A DNA stretch of 64,000 nucleotides, taken from assembly GCA_024653965.1 (NCBI GenBank), contig JANLGW010000014.1, forward strand, positions 1 to 64,000. The letters run 5' to 3'. Under the pieces are notes generated by a model. That model saw only the letters and a program-made list of their open reading frames with translations. It was not told where the DNA came from and made no database searches. How positions within the stretch are numbered: the first letter of the stretch is position 1; every line of letters starts with the position of its first letter. This document shows positions 33,825 through 43,175 of this stretch, piece by piece. The DNA comes from Rhodospirillales bacterium. Its GTDB lineage: Bacteria; Pseudomonadota; Alphaproteobacteria; Rhodospirillales; Magnetovibrionaceae. Position numbers and translations under genes: made by a program.

Positions 33825-35237
33825 TTAGGCTTTTTTGGTCGCTATCGAGCCGGTCAACAAGACCTGACCCACCGCATAACACCACACCGCCACCGGCATA
33901 AAGCCGATTTCATGGTTGCCGATAAAGCGTTTGCCCGACATGTTGCGGGTCAGCGCCTTCGACGGCGTACTCGGTTTATTGGCGTCCAAAAATTCCATCA
34001 TATCGCCCAGCACTTCCCGCGGGCGGGCAATGGCGCGATTGGACCAATCCAGCTCGATGCATTTGACCGGGGTATCGCCGGTGGCGGGCATTTCCACCAG
34101 CGACACGCTCATATGTTTGCGGCCCTTTTTCCAAAATGCATAAAACAGGCGCTGGAAGGTCGGGGAATGCATAAACTGGCTGATAACGGCGGTTTCCGCC
34201 AGCCGCGCCATGGCTTCGTCGTTGATCGCAACGGGACCGGCAAGACCGGCGCGCATGGCGGGCGAGGTCAAATACACCTTAAAACGGGTCTGGCGCTGGA
34301 ACCGTTTGCTTTCGCCGTCCACCCGCCAGATGCGTTTGATCAGATAGGCGGATTCCAGGAATTCCAAGTACTTGCGCAGCGTATTTTTGGCCACGTTCAT
34401 ATCCGCCGAGAGGTTCTCGATGCTCGTTTCCAGCCCCGTTTCCAGCGCCAGACGGGTCATCAGCTTGGCCACTTCGCGTTGATCGGCAATGCCGCACAGC
34501 CCCGCCAAATCGCGGTGAATGATGTGCGAAACCACATCGCCTAAGTTGACCTCGCGGCCCACGGTGAAGGCAACCTCAGGAAAACCGCCGCTATTGACGT
34601 AGTTCACAAACGCGGCGTTCAGCGCGTCTAGGTTTGCCAAGCGTCCATCCGCATCGAACAGCTTTTCGCGAATGCGCAAAATATGCAGGTATTCGGCAAA
34701 CAGCACCGGCGGCAAAATGGTTTGGCTGAAGGGTCCCGGGGCTTTGGCGCCTTCGGGGTGGAGGCTGGGATCGAACGCGGGCGTCAAACCGGATACCGCC
34801 GTAATGCGGCAACCCGGACGGGCGCGCGCCACATCGTCCAGACGTTGTTCCCAATCGGGAACGTTGTGCATATCGTCCAAAAACACATAAGCGCCGGAGC
34901 CGCCTTTGGCGAGGCCGGACACTTCAAACGCCTGATCGAGCAGTTCCACCAGATCTTGATTGGCGAAGGCTGGATTATCCAGGCGCACATAGACTAAAAA
35001 CTTGGGATCGACTTTCGCGTCGATCATGCGCGAAATGGCCTGTTTGACCAAAACGGACTTGCCCGCGCGCCCCGGACCGGTCAGCACTGCGGCAACGCCG
35101 CCACCCGCGCGAACCCGTTCGATAAATGGATTAACAAACGCTCGGCGCGCCAAACGCTGCACTGCGGCTTCGACCGCACCGGTCGTCCACCAGGGATTGT
35201 CCAGGAGGAGCCTGTTTCTTAACTCAATATCCAGCAC
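33825..35237 (-). CDS. AAA_14/DUF4143 family ATPase
   Basis: A 470-aa ATPase of the AAA_14 plus DUF4143 architecture. Walker A is GPGRAGKS (54-61), Walker B YVFLDDMHN (about 117-125). The DUF4143 part follows with the helix-turn-helix-like IENLSADMNVAKNTLRKYLEFLESAYLI and a nuclease-like beta region. Such proteins are widespread in prokaryotes, often mobile, and mostly uncharacterised. It uses a GTG start after GGGGG. It stands alone; the far end bears AT-rich, divergent DNA towards the Bax gene, suggestive of insertion. Confidence 0.85.
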   Translation of the reverse strand: MLDIELRNRLLLDNPWWTTGAVEAAVQRLARRAFVNPFIERVRAGGGVAAVLTGPGRAGKSVLVKQAISRMIDAKVDPKFLVYVRLDNPAFANQDLVELLDQAFEVSGLAKGGSGAYVFLDDMHNVPDWEQRLDDVARARPGCRITAVSGLTPAFDPSLHPEGAKAPGPFSQTILPPVLFAEYLHILRIREKLFDADGRLANLDALNAAFVNYVNSGGFPEVAFTVGREVNLGDVVSHIIHRDLAGLCGIADQREVAKLMTRLALETGLETSIENLSADMNVAKNTLRKYLEFLESAYLIKRIWRVDGESKRFQRQTRFKVYLTSPAMRAGLAGPVAINDEAMARLAETAVISQFMHSPTFQRLFYAFWKKGRKHMSVSLVEMPATGDTPVKCIELDWSNRAIARPREVLGDMMEFLDANKPSTPSKALTRNMSGKRFIGNHEIGFMPVAVWCYAVGQVLLTGSIATKKA

Positions 35238-35425
35238 CTATGCCCCCAAGCACATACCCGGTCTTGCCGAGCTTATTGTTCATGTCCGGCCCCATAAACA
35301 TTAAGCAACTTTATCTGAGTTTATTTTCACACTCAAGCATAAAGATCAATTTAATGACGTTTTTTCTCGCCTTCCTTAAATTAGCCCAGGCCCCTATAGT
35401 TCGCGGCCATCTAGATGAGGGATCA

Positions 35426-36259
35426 ATGTCGAAGCCTATCAAAAACAAGCGCATCCGCATTGCCACCACCGTGCTGCTCACGGCGCTTTTGGCCTGGGTT
35501 GGGGTGATTTTTTTTGCGCCCGAGCCGAACGTCGCGGTGCGCGCCCAGGCGGCGAAGGAAATGCTGGAACGGGTGCGCGAGACCCGCACCCTGCACCCAA
35601 TCGAAGCGCTTTCCACCTTGCCGTTGCCCGAAGCCAAAAGCCCGGCGCAGCGCAAGGCGCTGTTCATCGCCGCCATGCTGGAGCCCATCGCGCGTGAAAA
35701 TGCGCGCATCCTCAAACAACGCGCCCGCGCCCTTCAGGCCCCGCTCGACGGCCAGGAATATGCCGCCTTAGCCCAATCTTACGGCCTGCACCCCACGGTC
35801 GCGCGCACATTGTTGCTTAGCCGGGTTGATGTCGTGCCCGCATCCTTGACCTTGGCCCAGGGGGCCATCGAATCGGCCTGGGGCACATCGCGCTTCGCCC
35901 AGGAAGGCAACGCCTTTTTCGGCGAACGCACGTATGACGAAGAAACTCCGGGACTTACCCCCGTTTCGGTCGATGCCACGGCCCAGCCATTTAAGGTCAA
36001 AAGTTTTTCCGACGGGCATTTAAGCGTGCGTTCATTTATGTACACGCTCAACACCCACCCGGCCTATCGCGCTTTTCGCCAGCAACGCGCGGCCCTGCGC
36101 GCCGAAGAGGTGTACCCCACGGGCCTAGCGCTCGCGCCCTTTTTGCACGGCTATTCGGAAATCGGCGACGTCTACATCCAGCGTATCCTCGCCACCATTC
36201 ACGCGGGTGACCTGGGCGCTTATGACGACCTGCGCCTAGCCGGCGAACCCGACCTCTGA
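35426..36259 (+). CDS. Bax-like glucosaminidase-domain protein
   Basis: A 277-aa protein with an N-terminal membrane anchor or signal (residues about 9-30) and a C-terminal glucosaminidase domain like E. coli Bax: SLTLAQGAIESAWGTSRFAQEGNAFFGE, where the glutamate of AIESAWG is catalytic in the family. It should hydrolyse the glycan strands of peptidoglycan in the periplasm. The ATG at 35426 follows GAGGGA. Alone on its transcript or upstream of the phosphatase set by 92 nt. Confidence 0.85.
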   Translation: MSKPIKNKRIRIATTVLLTALLAWVGVIFFAPEPNVAVRAQAAKEMLERVRETRTLHPIEALSTLPLPEAKSPAQRKALFIAAMLEPIARENARILKQRARALQAPLDGQEYAALAQSYGLHPTVARTLLLSRVDVVPASLTLAQGAIESAWGTSRFAQEGNAFFGERTYDEETPGLTPVSVDATAQPFKVKSFSDGHLSVRSFMYTLNTHPAYRAFRQQRAALRAEEVYPTGLALAPFLHGYSEIGDVYIQRILATIHAGDLGAYDDLRLAGEPDL

Positions 36260-36351
36260 TCACCTGTTTTTATTACAGGACTACCCCTTGCCAGACGAAA
36301 GGCGCGCCGGGATAATCCCTCAAAGATAATCCCGATACCGGAGGTCCTTGC

Positions 36352-36819
36352 TTGGTTAGCGTTTTGTTTGTTTGTCTTGGTAACATTTGCCGTTCCCCCA
36401 CCGCCGAGGGCATCTTTCGCGATCTGATCGAACGTGAAGGACTGGCCGACCACTTCACCATCGACAGCGCCGGAACCGCCGCCTATCACGTCGGCTCGCC
36501 GCCCGATTCCCGCGCTCAGGCCGAAACAAAGCGCCACGGCATCGATATCGGCGGCCTGCGGGCGCGCCAAGCGCGTCATCTAGATTTCACACAATTCGAC
36601 TATATCCTTGCCATGGATCAAGAAAATCACCGCAACCTGATGGCCATCTGCCCGCCGGGTGGCGAGCATCGGCTGCACCTGTTTTTGGACTTTGCTTCAA
36701 ACCCCGGCCGGCGCGACGTGCCCGACCCCTACTACGACGGTCGGTTCGACGCGGTCTTTGACCTGATCGAAGATGCGGCCAAAGGCTTGTTGGCCGACAT
36801 TCGCGCCAAACACCTTTGA
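36352..36819 (+). CDS. Low molecular weight protein-tyrosine phosphatase
   Basis: A 155-aa LMW-PTP with the P-loop VCLGNICRSPT (C8, R14) and the acid loop DPYYDG. It starts at TTG (36352) after GGAGGTCC; no upstream ATG fits. In bacteria these enzymes often dephosphorylate tyrosine kinases of exopolysaccharide synthesis, or small targets. It begins a three-gene run with fructosamine kinase and a HAD phosphatase, gaps of 9 and 16 nt, an order shared with other bacteria and suggestive of glycation repair or sugar-phosphate clean-up. Confidence 0.9.
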   Translation: MVSVLFVCLGNICRSPTAEGIFRDLIEREGLADHFTIDSAGTAAYHVGSPPDSRAQAETKRHGIDIGGLRARQARHLDFTQFDYILAMDQENHRNLMAICPPGGEHRLHLFLDFASNPGRRDVPDPYYDGRFDAVFDLIEDAAKGLLADIRAKHL

Positions 36820-36828
36820 AGGCTTTTC

Positions 36829-37707
36829 ATGCGCCACACCCGCCTTGCCGACCGCATCGAATCCATCGTCGGCCAGCGCCCTGACCGCATTGCCGCCCTT
36901 TCCGGCGGCTGCGTGGGCGATGTCTACAGAGCCGAAATGCCGAACGGCCGGGATCTGGTGATCAAACTCGGCGACGGCCACAACCACCAGGGCCACAACC
37001 CAAGCCTGGCTTTAGAAGGCCGCATGTTGGTGCATCTGGCCACCCATAGCGATTTGACCGTGCCCAAGGTGATTTGCATCGACGACGATTTGCTGCTGAT
37101 GGAAGCCCTGCCCGCAGGCGGCGACCTAAACGCCCAGGCGCAGGCCCACGCCGCCCAACTGATCGCGGCGCTGCACGATATCGGCACCGACAAGGGTTTT
37201 GGCTTCGATTTTGATACCGTCATCGGCGGGCTGCACCAGCCCAACCCTTGGAATTCAAGCTGGCGGGAGTTTTTCGCCCAGCAGCGCCTCATCCACATGG
37301 GGCATGAAGCGACCCGCGCGGGGCGGTTGCCCACCGCCGTGATGGCCCGGCTGGAACGGTTCGCAGACACGCTGGATCGCTGGATCGACGAGCCCGCCCA
37401 GCCGTCGCTCATCCACGGCGATCTGTGGGCCGGCAACATCTTGAGCGCAAACGGGTGCATCACCGGTTTTATCGATCCCGCGATCTACTATGCCGATGCG
37501 GAAATCGAACTGGCCTTCACCACCCTGTTCGGCACCTTCAATGATGCTTTTTTCGGCCCTTACCACGAATTGCGCCCCATCAAACCGGGCTTTTTTGAAG
37601 AACGGCGCGACATTTACACCCTTTATCCTTTATTGGTGCATGTGCGCCTGTTTGGCGGCAGTTACATCGATTCGGTTGACCGCGCCTTAAAACGCTTTGG
37701 CTATTAG
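36829..37707 (+). CDS. Fructosamine/ketosamine-3-kinase family protein
   Basis: A 292-aa kinase phosphorylating ketosamines on glycated proteins or free sugar adducts. Conserved motifs: IAALSGGCVGDVYRAEM (nucleotide loop), LLLMEALPAGG, and the catalytic PSLIHGDLWAGNIL with the following FIDPAIYYADAEIELAF. Length agrees with FN3K. Between the LMW phosphatase and HAD genes, 9 nt after the former. Bacterial FN3K are often paired with LMW phosphatases, an arrangement known in other species. Confidence 0.92.
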   Translation: MRHTRLADRIESIVGQRPDRIAALSGGCVGDVYRAEMPNGRDLVIKLGDGHNHQGHNPSLALEGRMLVHLATHSDLTVPKVICIDDDLLLMEALPAGGDLNAQAQAHAAQLIAALHDIGTDKGFGFDFDTVIGGLHQPNPWNSSWREFFAQQRLIHMGHEATRAGRLPTAVMARLERFADTLDRWIDEPAQPSLIHGDLWAGNILSANGCITGFIDPAIYYADAEIELAFTTLFGTFNDAFFGPYHELRPIKPGFFEERRDIYTLYPLLVHVRLFGGSYIDSVDRALKRFGY

Positions 37708-37723
37708 GGTTTGGAGCCTAACC

Positions 37724-38368
37724 ATGCTGATCATTTTCGATTGCGACGGTGTGTTGGTGGATAGCGAAATGATCGCCAGCCAAGAACTGGCGGCTTATTT
37801 AAGCGATTTAGGCCGCCCGACCAGCGGGGCCGAGTGCCGCGAGGCGTTCACCGGCATTTCCATTCAGGCCGTCGGCGACAAGGTGCGCCACGACTGGGGG
37901 CTGGAGCTGCCGCAAGACTTCGTCGCCGCCCTGCGTGAACGCGACCGCATGGCCTTTGAGCGCGATTTGGCCGCCATTCCCGGTATTTTTGCGGCGCTGG
38001 ACGATCTGGATCAACGCGGTTTGCGCTATTGTGTCGCGTCCAGCGGCACGCCGGAAAAGATCCGCCATTCGCTAGAGCTGACGGGCCTGATCGAGCGGTT
38101 TGACGGCCATTTGTTCAGCGCTTCCCAAGTCGCGCGGGGCAAACCCGCGCCGGATTTGTTCTTATTTGCCGCCGCGTCCATGAACACGGCGCCAAACGAC
38201 TGCATCGTCATCGAAGACAGCCCGGCGGGCGTGGCGGGGGCAAAAGCCGCAGGCATGCGCGTGCTCGGGTTTACCGGCGGCGGCCATTGCGGCCCGGATT
38301 ATGCGGCCAAACTCAGCGCCGCCGACGCGGTGTTCGACGACATGGCGGCGCTGGTGTCTCTGCTTTAG
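37724..38368 (+). CDS. HAD superfamily phosphatase, beta-phosphoglucomutase-like
   Basis: A 214-aa HAD hydrolase with motif I DCDGVLVDSE, a cap domain, motif II VASSGTPEKI, motif III lysine in GKPAPD and motif IV EDSPAGVAGAKAAGM. The pattern fits the subfamily of sugar-phosphate phosphatases and mutases. The ATG at 37724 follows TTGGAG. It closes the phosphatase-FN3K-HAD run and is convergent with thpR, 8 nt away. Confidence 0.9.
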   Translation: MLIIFDCDGVLVDSEMIASQELAAYLSDLGRPTSGAECREAFTGISIQAVGDKVRHDWGLELPQDFVAALRERDRMAFERDLAAIPGIFAALDDLDQRGLRYCVASSGTPEKIRHSLELTGLIERFDGHLFSASQVARGKPAPDLFLFAAASMNTAPNDCIVIEDSPAGVAGAKAAGMRVLGFTGGGHCGPDYAAKLSAADAVFDDMAALVSLL

Positions 38369-38376
38369 GGGGGGCT

Positions 38377-38916
38377 TTAACCCACAAACGTATATTCGAC
38401 GATGCGCTCGTACTCGGCCCCTTCAGGACGCAGGTGGCTTTGAAACAGGGTAAACCCCGCCACCTCGAAGGGTTCCAGCGCTAAGGCGCCGTTTATTTCC
38501 AAAAATTGCACCAAACGGTTCACACTTGCTTTACGAAACCGCGCCAAGGTCACGTGCGGGGCGAATTTGCGGTGTTCCGGCTCCAGCCCCTGACGCACCA
38601 AAACACTTTCCACCGCGCCGTTCAACGCGGCCAGCGCGCCCGATGGCGCATCCTCGGCCCCCACCCACAGCGCGTGCGGCGGGTGGCCGAAGGTGCCGAG
38701 CCCGTGGAGCGTTACCCCAAATGGCTTGCCGTTCACGCCGTTTAAGGCCTCGGCCACCGCTTCGCCCACGTGTTCGTCCACCTCGCCGATAAAGCGCAAG
38801 GTGAGGTGCAGGTTCTCCGGCGCGACCCAACGCGCACCCTCGATGCCGTGGCCCAGCAGACTCAGGCGCTGGCGGTGCGTTTGCGGCAAAGTGAGACCGA
38901 CAAATAGGCGAACCAT
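38377..38916 (-). CDS. thpR: RNA 2',3'-cyclic phosphodiesterase
   Basis: A 2H-phosphoesterase of 179 aa with two HxTx motifs: H37-L-T39 (HLTLRFIGEV) and H121-V-T123 (HVTLARF). It should open 2',3'-cyclic phosphates on RNA ends. Upstream, 104 nt of very AT-rich DNA (AATGCATTATATAATATGC, then mostly A/T) separates it from tesA and probably holds its promoter. Confidence 0.9.
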   Translation of the reverse strand: MVRLFVGLTLPQTHRQRLSLLGHGIEGARWVAPENLHLTLRFIGEVDEHVGEAVAEALNGVNGKPFGVTLHGLGTFGHPPHALWVGAEDAPSGALAALNGAVESVLVRQGLEPEHRKFAPHVTLARFRKASVNRLVQFLEINGALALEPFEVAGFTLFQSHLRPEGAEYERIVEYTFVG

Positions 38917-39020
38917 GGTTAAATCTCCGAAAAAATCAGGCTATTCAATGCATTATATAATATGCTTTTTTAATTGATCTAATTTTTTATACTCATAATT
39001 TTATAATTAATTTTATTTCC

Positions 39021-39734
39021 TTAGTTGTGTTTTGCCCGGACCAGCAGTTCAATGCCCTTTAATTTCAATCTATTAACGATGATGGCGACGCCTTGGGCAT
39101 TGGGGTGAATGCCGTCTGGCTGGTTCAGCGCCGGGTCTGCCGCGACACCTTCAAGATAAAACGGATCGAACAACGCGCCGTAGCGTTGGGCCAGATCAGG
39201 ATAAAGGGCGTTGAATTCGCGGCCATAATCCTGGCCCAGATTGGGCGGAGCCTGCATACCGGTCAGCAGCACCGGCAGGCCCCGTTGTTTGAGCGCCGCC
39301 AAAATCCATTCGAGATTGGCGCGGGTTTCGCCCGGATCGAGGCCGCGCAGGCCGTCGTTCGCACCCAGCTCGACGATCACCGCGTCGATTTCGGGTGTCA
39401 GCAGCCATTCCAGGCGCGAACGCCCACCCGCCGAGGTGTCGCCCGACACGCCCGCATTAACGACGGTGACCGTATGGCCCGCGTCGCGAAGCGCCGTTTC
39501 AAGCTGAGCGGGAAAGGCATCCGCCTGATCGAGCCCTAAGCCCGCCGTCAGGCTGTCGCCCAGCGCCAAAATCGTCACCTCGTCCGCGCGGGCGGGCGAC
39601 ACCACCGCGCACAACACCATCAACACCGCCGCCGCATTGACAAACGCTCGCTTAAGGCCATATCCCTGGGCAATGGCCTCTTTTATGATGACGCGGGGGC
39701 GCAAACGCAGCGGCAGATCAAAGGCCTTGTTCAT
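39021..39734 (-). CDS. SGNH/GDSL arylesterase-thioesterase, TesA-like
   Basis: A 237-aa exported esterase. The catalytic Ser61 is in ALGDSLTAG, with N126 (GANDG) and D207-x2-H210 (DGIHPN). The signal sequence sits late (residues about 28-50, ending PARA), so the first 27 residues are an odd polar lead; a later start cannot be ruled out. The start codon overlaps that of the divergent ybbA-like gene on a CATG palindrome. TesA divergent from ybbAP is the E. coli arrangement too, indicating a functional link. Confidence 0.88.
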   Translation of the reverse strand: MNKAFDLPLRLRPRVIIKEAIAQGYGLKRAFVNAAAVLMVLCAVVSPARADEVTILALGDSLTAGLGLDQADAFPAQLETALRDAGHTVTVVNAGVSGDTSAGGRSRLEWLLTPEIDAVIVELGANDGLRGLDPGETRANLEWILAALKQRGLPVLLTGMQAPPNLGQDYGREFNALYPDLAQRYGALFDPFYLEGVAADPALNQPDGIHPNAQGVAIIVNRLKLKGIELLVRAKHN

Positions 39735-40455
39735 GAACGATCTTTCCCTTTCGCCAGCCCTTTCGCCAGCCATCCAACTCGACAACGTCCACCTAAGACT
39801 GAACAGCGACGCGGGCGAGGTCAACATCCTTCGTGGCATCAATATAAACATCAACCGTGGCGAAACGGTGGGGCTGGTCGGCCCCAGCGGCTCGGGCAAA
39901 ACGTCCCTATTGATGGTGGTGGCGGGTTTGGAACGCCCGACCGAAGGGCGTGTCCACGTCGCGGGCGACAACATCACGGGTCTGAGCGAAGACAAACTGG
40001 CGTTGTTTCGCCGCCAACACACCGGCATCGTGTTTCAGAACTTTCATCTGGTGCCGACCATGACGGCGCTGGAAAACGTCGCCCTGCCGCTCGAATTTGC
40101 CGGGCGCGGCCAAGCCTTCGAGCTCGCCCGCGAACAGCTCGGCGCCGTAGGCTTGGGCCATCGTTTGGAACATTACCCCGGCCAATTGTCAGGCGGTGAA
40201 CAGCAGCGCGTGGCGCTGGCGCGTGCGTTTGTCACCGAACCGACCCTGTTGCTTGCCGATGAGCCGACCGGAAACTTAGACGGCAAAACCGGCGATCTGG
40301 TGATGGAACTGCTGTTTGATCTGCACGCGCGCAAAAACACCACCTTGTTGCTGATCACCCACGCGCCGACATTGGCAGAAAAATGCAACCGCATCCTCAC
40401 CATGGCCGACGGCAACATCGTTTCCGACGCCTGCGCCGACACCCCCATAGGTTAA
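39733..40455 (+). CDS. ABC transporter ATP-binding protein, YbbA-like
   Basis: A 240-aa ATPase of the MacB/LolD-type family. Walker A GPSGSGKT (50-57), Q-loop region [24 protein letters not shown], signature LSGGEQQR and Walker [13 protein letters not shown] are all intact. It pairs with the large permease that follows 4 nt later. E. coli YbbAP-TesA is reported to act on hydrophobic or lipid-like compounds at the inner membrane; the same role is inferred from synteny. Confidence 0.92.
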   Translation: MNDLSLSPALSPAIQLDNVHLRLNSDAGEVNILRGINININRGETVGLVGPSGSGKTSLLMVVAGLERPTEGRVHVAGDNITGLSEDKLALFRRQHTGIVFQNFHLVPTMTALENVALPLEFAGRGQAFELAREQLGAVGLGHRLEHYPGQLSGGEQQRVALARAFVTEPTLLLADEPTGNLDGKTGDLVMELLFDLHARKNTTLLLITHAPTLAEKCNRILTMADGNIVSDACADTPIG

Positions 40456-40459
40456 CCGC

Positions 40460-43033
40460 ATGACGACGCTCCCCTCCCCCGCAGGTTCCGATCCTGGCGC
40501 GGCCAGCGGATTGATTTTGGCGTGGCGCATCGCCCGGCGCGAAATGCGTACCGGGCTTAAAGGCTTTCGCGTATTTCTTGCTTGTCTGGCGCTGGGCGTG
40601 GCGTCCATCGCGGCGGTGGGCAGCCTATCGCAATCGGTCAAAGCGGGTCTGATGGCCGACGCCCAGGTATTGCTGGGCGGGGATGTTTCGGTGCGCATGC
40701 AACATCGTCCCACCGAAGGCGAGGCGCTCGCCTATTTGCAAAACAACGTGCAGGCACTTTCATCCGTGATCGAAATGAAGGCCATGGCGCAGACCGATAC
40801 GGCCCGTGCGCTGGTGGAACTGAAGGCCGTGGATGGCCGTTATCCGCTATCGGGCCAAGTGGTTTTAGAACCGCCAAGCGATCTGCAAAACCTGCTCAGA
40901 CAAAAAGACGGCCCTCAGGGTAAGGTATGGGGCGCGGCGGTCGAAAGCGGCCTGCTCGCCAAACTGGGCTTAGAGATCGGCGCGTTGGTGCGTGTCGGCG
41001 AAGGCCACTTTCAAATCCGCGCCGTAATTGCCAAAGAACCCGACCGCGTCGCCAGCATCGTCAACTTCGGCCCGCGTTTTATGGTCGCCACCGCCGCCCT
41101 GGCCGACACCGGGCTGGTGCAGCTGGGCAGCCAAATTCGCTATTTTGATCGCGCCCTGCTGGCCCCCGGCCAAGACCCCAAAACCTTTATCGAGCAGCTT
41201 CATCAGGCTTTCCCCGAACAAGGCTGGCGCGTGTCCGGCCCCGAAGACGCGGCCCCCGGATTGCAGCGTTTTGTCGAACGCTTGACGCTGTTTCTCACCT
41301 TCGCCGGGCTGACCGCATTGTTGGTCGGCGGCATCGGCGTGCTGGGATCGGTGCGCAGTTATCTGGAAACCAAAACCGAGACCATCGCCACGCTCAAATG
41401 TTTGGGCGCGCCGGGCGCTTTGGTGTTTCAGGCTTACCTGTTGCAGGTGCTGAGTTTAAGCGCGCTCGGCATCTTGATCGGCTTAAGCTTAGGCGCGGCC
41501 CTGCCGTTTATCGGCATTGAGTTGGTGCGCGAGCATCTGCCCGTCGCGCCGCAGATGGGGCTGTTTCCACTGGCCCTGATGAAGGCCGCCATCTTCGGCT
41601 TTTTGGTTTCGCTCACCTTTGCGTTGTGGCCGTTGGCGCAGGCGCGGGAAACGCCGGCGGCCAACTTGTTTCGCACCAACGTCATGCCCAACCTGCAATG
41701 GCCACGCCTCAATTATGTGCTGGCGGTCGCTGCAGGCGTGGTGATTTTGGCCGCACTGGTGATCGTATGGGCCGAAGAAAAACGCTTTGCGGTGTGGTTC
41801 GTTTTAGTCAGCGCCGTCACCATCTTGCTGCTGCGTTTGGGCGCCAGCGCCGTCATGCAGGCCGCCAAACGCGTGCCGCGCCCGGATCACGCCATGTTGC
41901 GCCTGGTGCTGGCCAATTTGCATCGCCCCGGCACCTCCACCCCCGGCGTGGTGTTGGCCTTGGGCGTGGGCCTTTCGGTGCTGGTGGCGGTGGCGCTTAT
42001 TCAAGGCAACATCACGCGCCAGGTAGAAGACACTATCCCCGAGCAAGCCCCGGCGTTTTTCTTCATCGACATTCAGCCCCATCAGGTCGCCGCCTTCGAT
42101 GCCGCCGTTAGCGGCGTGGCCGGGACGCACGATCTGGTGCGTATGCCGTCCATGCGCGGACGCATCGTCGCCATCAACGGCGTGCCCGTCGATCAGGTCG
42201 ACATCGCCAGTTCGGCGCGCTGGGCGGTGCAGGGCGACCGCGCCCTCACCTATGCCGCCAAACCCGCCGAAGGAGCCGAGTTTGAAGCGGGCGAGTGGTG
42301 GGCGCAAGATTACCAAGGCCCGCCGCTCATCAGTTTCGACGCCGACGTCGCGCGGGGGTTTGGCATCGGTTTGGGCGACACCCTGACCGTCAACGTCATG
42401 GGCCGCGACATTACGGCCACGATCGCGTCGCTACGCACCATCGACTGGCGCACGCTGCGCTTCGATTTCGCCACCATCTTTTCGCCCGGCACGCTGGAAG
42501 GCGCGCCGCACACCCACATCGCCGCCATCAAAGCGCCAGCCAGCGCAGAAGCCGAAATCGAGCGCACCGTGGCGCTTGGGTTTCCCAACATTTCCACCAT
42601 CCGCGTGCGCGACGCGCTGGAAGCGGCCAACCGCATCATCCAAGGCATCGCCGCCGCCATCACCGGCACGGCCAGCGTCACGGTACTGGCGGGCATCATC
42701 GTGTTGGCGGGCACCATCGCCGCGACCCGCACCCGGCGGGTTTACGACAGCGTGGCATTTAAGGTGCTGGGCGCGACCCGTCGCCAAATTTTGGGCGCGT
42801 TTTTGCTGGAATACGGTTTGCTCGGCCTGTTCACCGGCATCGTCGGCGCAGGCGTGGGCACGCTGATTTCATGGGCGGTGATCGTCGAAATCATGGGCAT
42901 GGCGTGGGTCTTTTTGCCCCTCCACGCCGCCATCACGGTGCTGATGGCCATGATCTTCACCACCTTGGCGGGCTTTTTCGGCACCTGGCGGGCGCTGGGC
43001 GAACGCGCCGGAAGTCACCTGCGCAACGAATAA
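40460..43033 (+). CDS. FtsX-like permease, YbbP-like
   Basis: An 857-aa permease with ten predicted helices: one near the N-terminus (GFRVFLACLALGVASIAAV), three around residues 270-410, a central set and the final three. Two large periplasmic domains of about 220 residues lie between, as in YbbP. It should partner the upstream YbbA-like ATPase as an inner-membrane complex that moves molecules into or out of the outer leaflet. ATGA-like spacing of 4 nt implies cotranslation. Confidence 0.9.
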   Translation: MTTLPSPAGSDPGAASGLILAWRIARREMRTGLKGFRVFLACLALGVASIAAVGSLSQSVKAGLMADAQVLLGGDVSVRMQHRPTEGEALAYLQNNVQALSSVIEMKAMAQTDTARALVELKAVDGRYPLSGQVVLEPPSDLQNLLRQKDGPQGKVWGAAVESGLLAKLGLEIGALVRVGEGHFQIRAVIAKEPDRVASIVNFGPRFMVATAALADTGLVQLGSQIRYFDRALLAPGQDPKTFIEQLHQAFPEQGWRVSGPEDAAPGLQRFVERLTLFLTFAGLTALLVGGIGVLGSVRSYLETKTETIATLKCLGAPGALVFQAYLLQVLSLSALGILIGLSLGAALPFIGIELVREHLPVAPQMGLFPLALMKAAIFGFLVSLTFALWPLAQARETPAANLFRTNVMPNLQWPRLNYVLAVAAGVVILAALVIVWAEEKRFAVWFVLVSAVTILLLRLGASAVMQAAKRVPRPDHAMLRLVLANLHRPGTSTPGVVLALGVGLSVLVAVALIQGNITRQVEDTIPEQAPAFFFIDIQPHQVAAFDAAVSGVAGTHDLVRMPSMRGRIVAINGVPVDQVDIASSARWAVQGDRALTYAAKPAEGAEFEAGEWWAQDYQGPPLISFDADVARGFGIGLGDTLTVNVMGRDITATIASLRTIDWRTLRFDFATIFSPGTLEGAPHTHIAAIKAPASAEAEIERTVALGFPNISTIRVRDALEAANRIIQGIAAAITGTASVTVLAGIIVLAGTIAATRTRRVYDSVAFKVLGATRRQILGAFLLEYGLLGLFTGIVGAGVGTLISWAVIVEIMGMAWVFLPLHAAITVLMAMIFTTLAGFFGTWRALGERAGSHLRNE

Positions 43034-43175
43034 TCCCTTGCCCGAAGGCACCAGCCCTTGAATCGCCGCATTTTTCTGACATATTAAGATCAACCTAGGT
43101 GAATGCGTCTTAGGTTCCGCCTATGACGCACTCATTTGTAACGCACGATTGGCCCATTATTGGAGAACCCGCCCC

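Noticed and set aside
33825-35237. AAA_14/DUF4143 ATPase as a defence-system gene
   Set aside because: It stands alone without nuclease, methylase or other partners, and the family is widespread with no fixed role.
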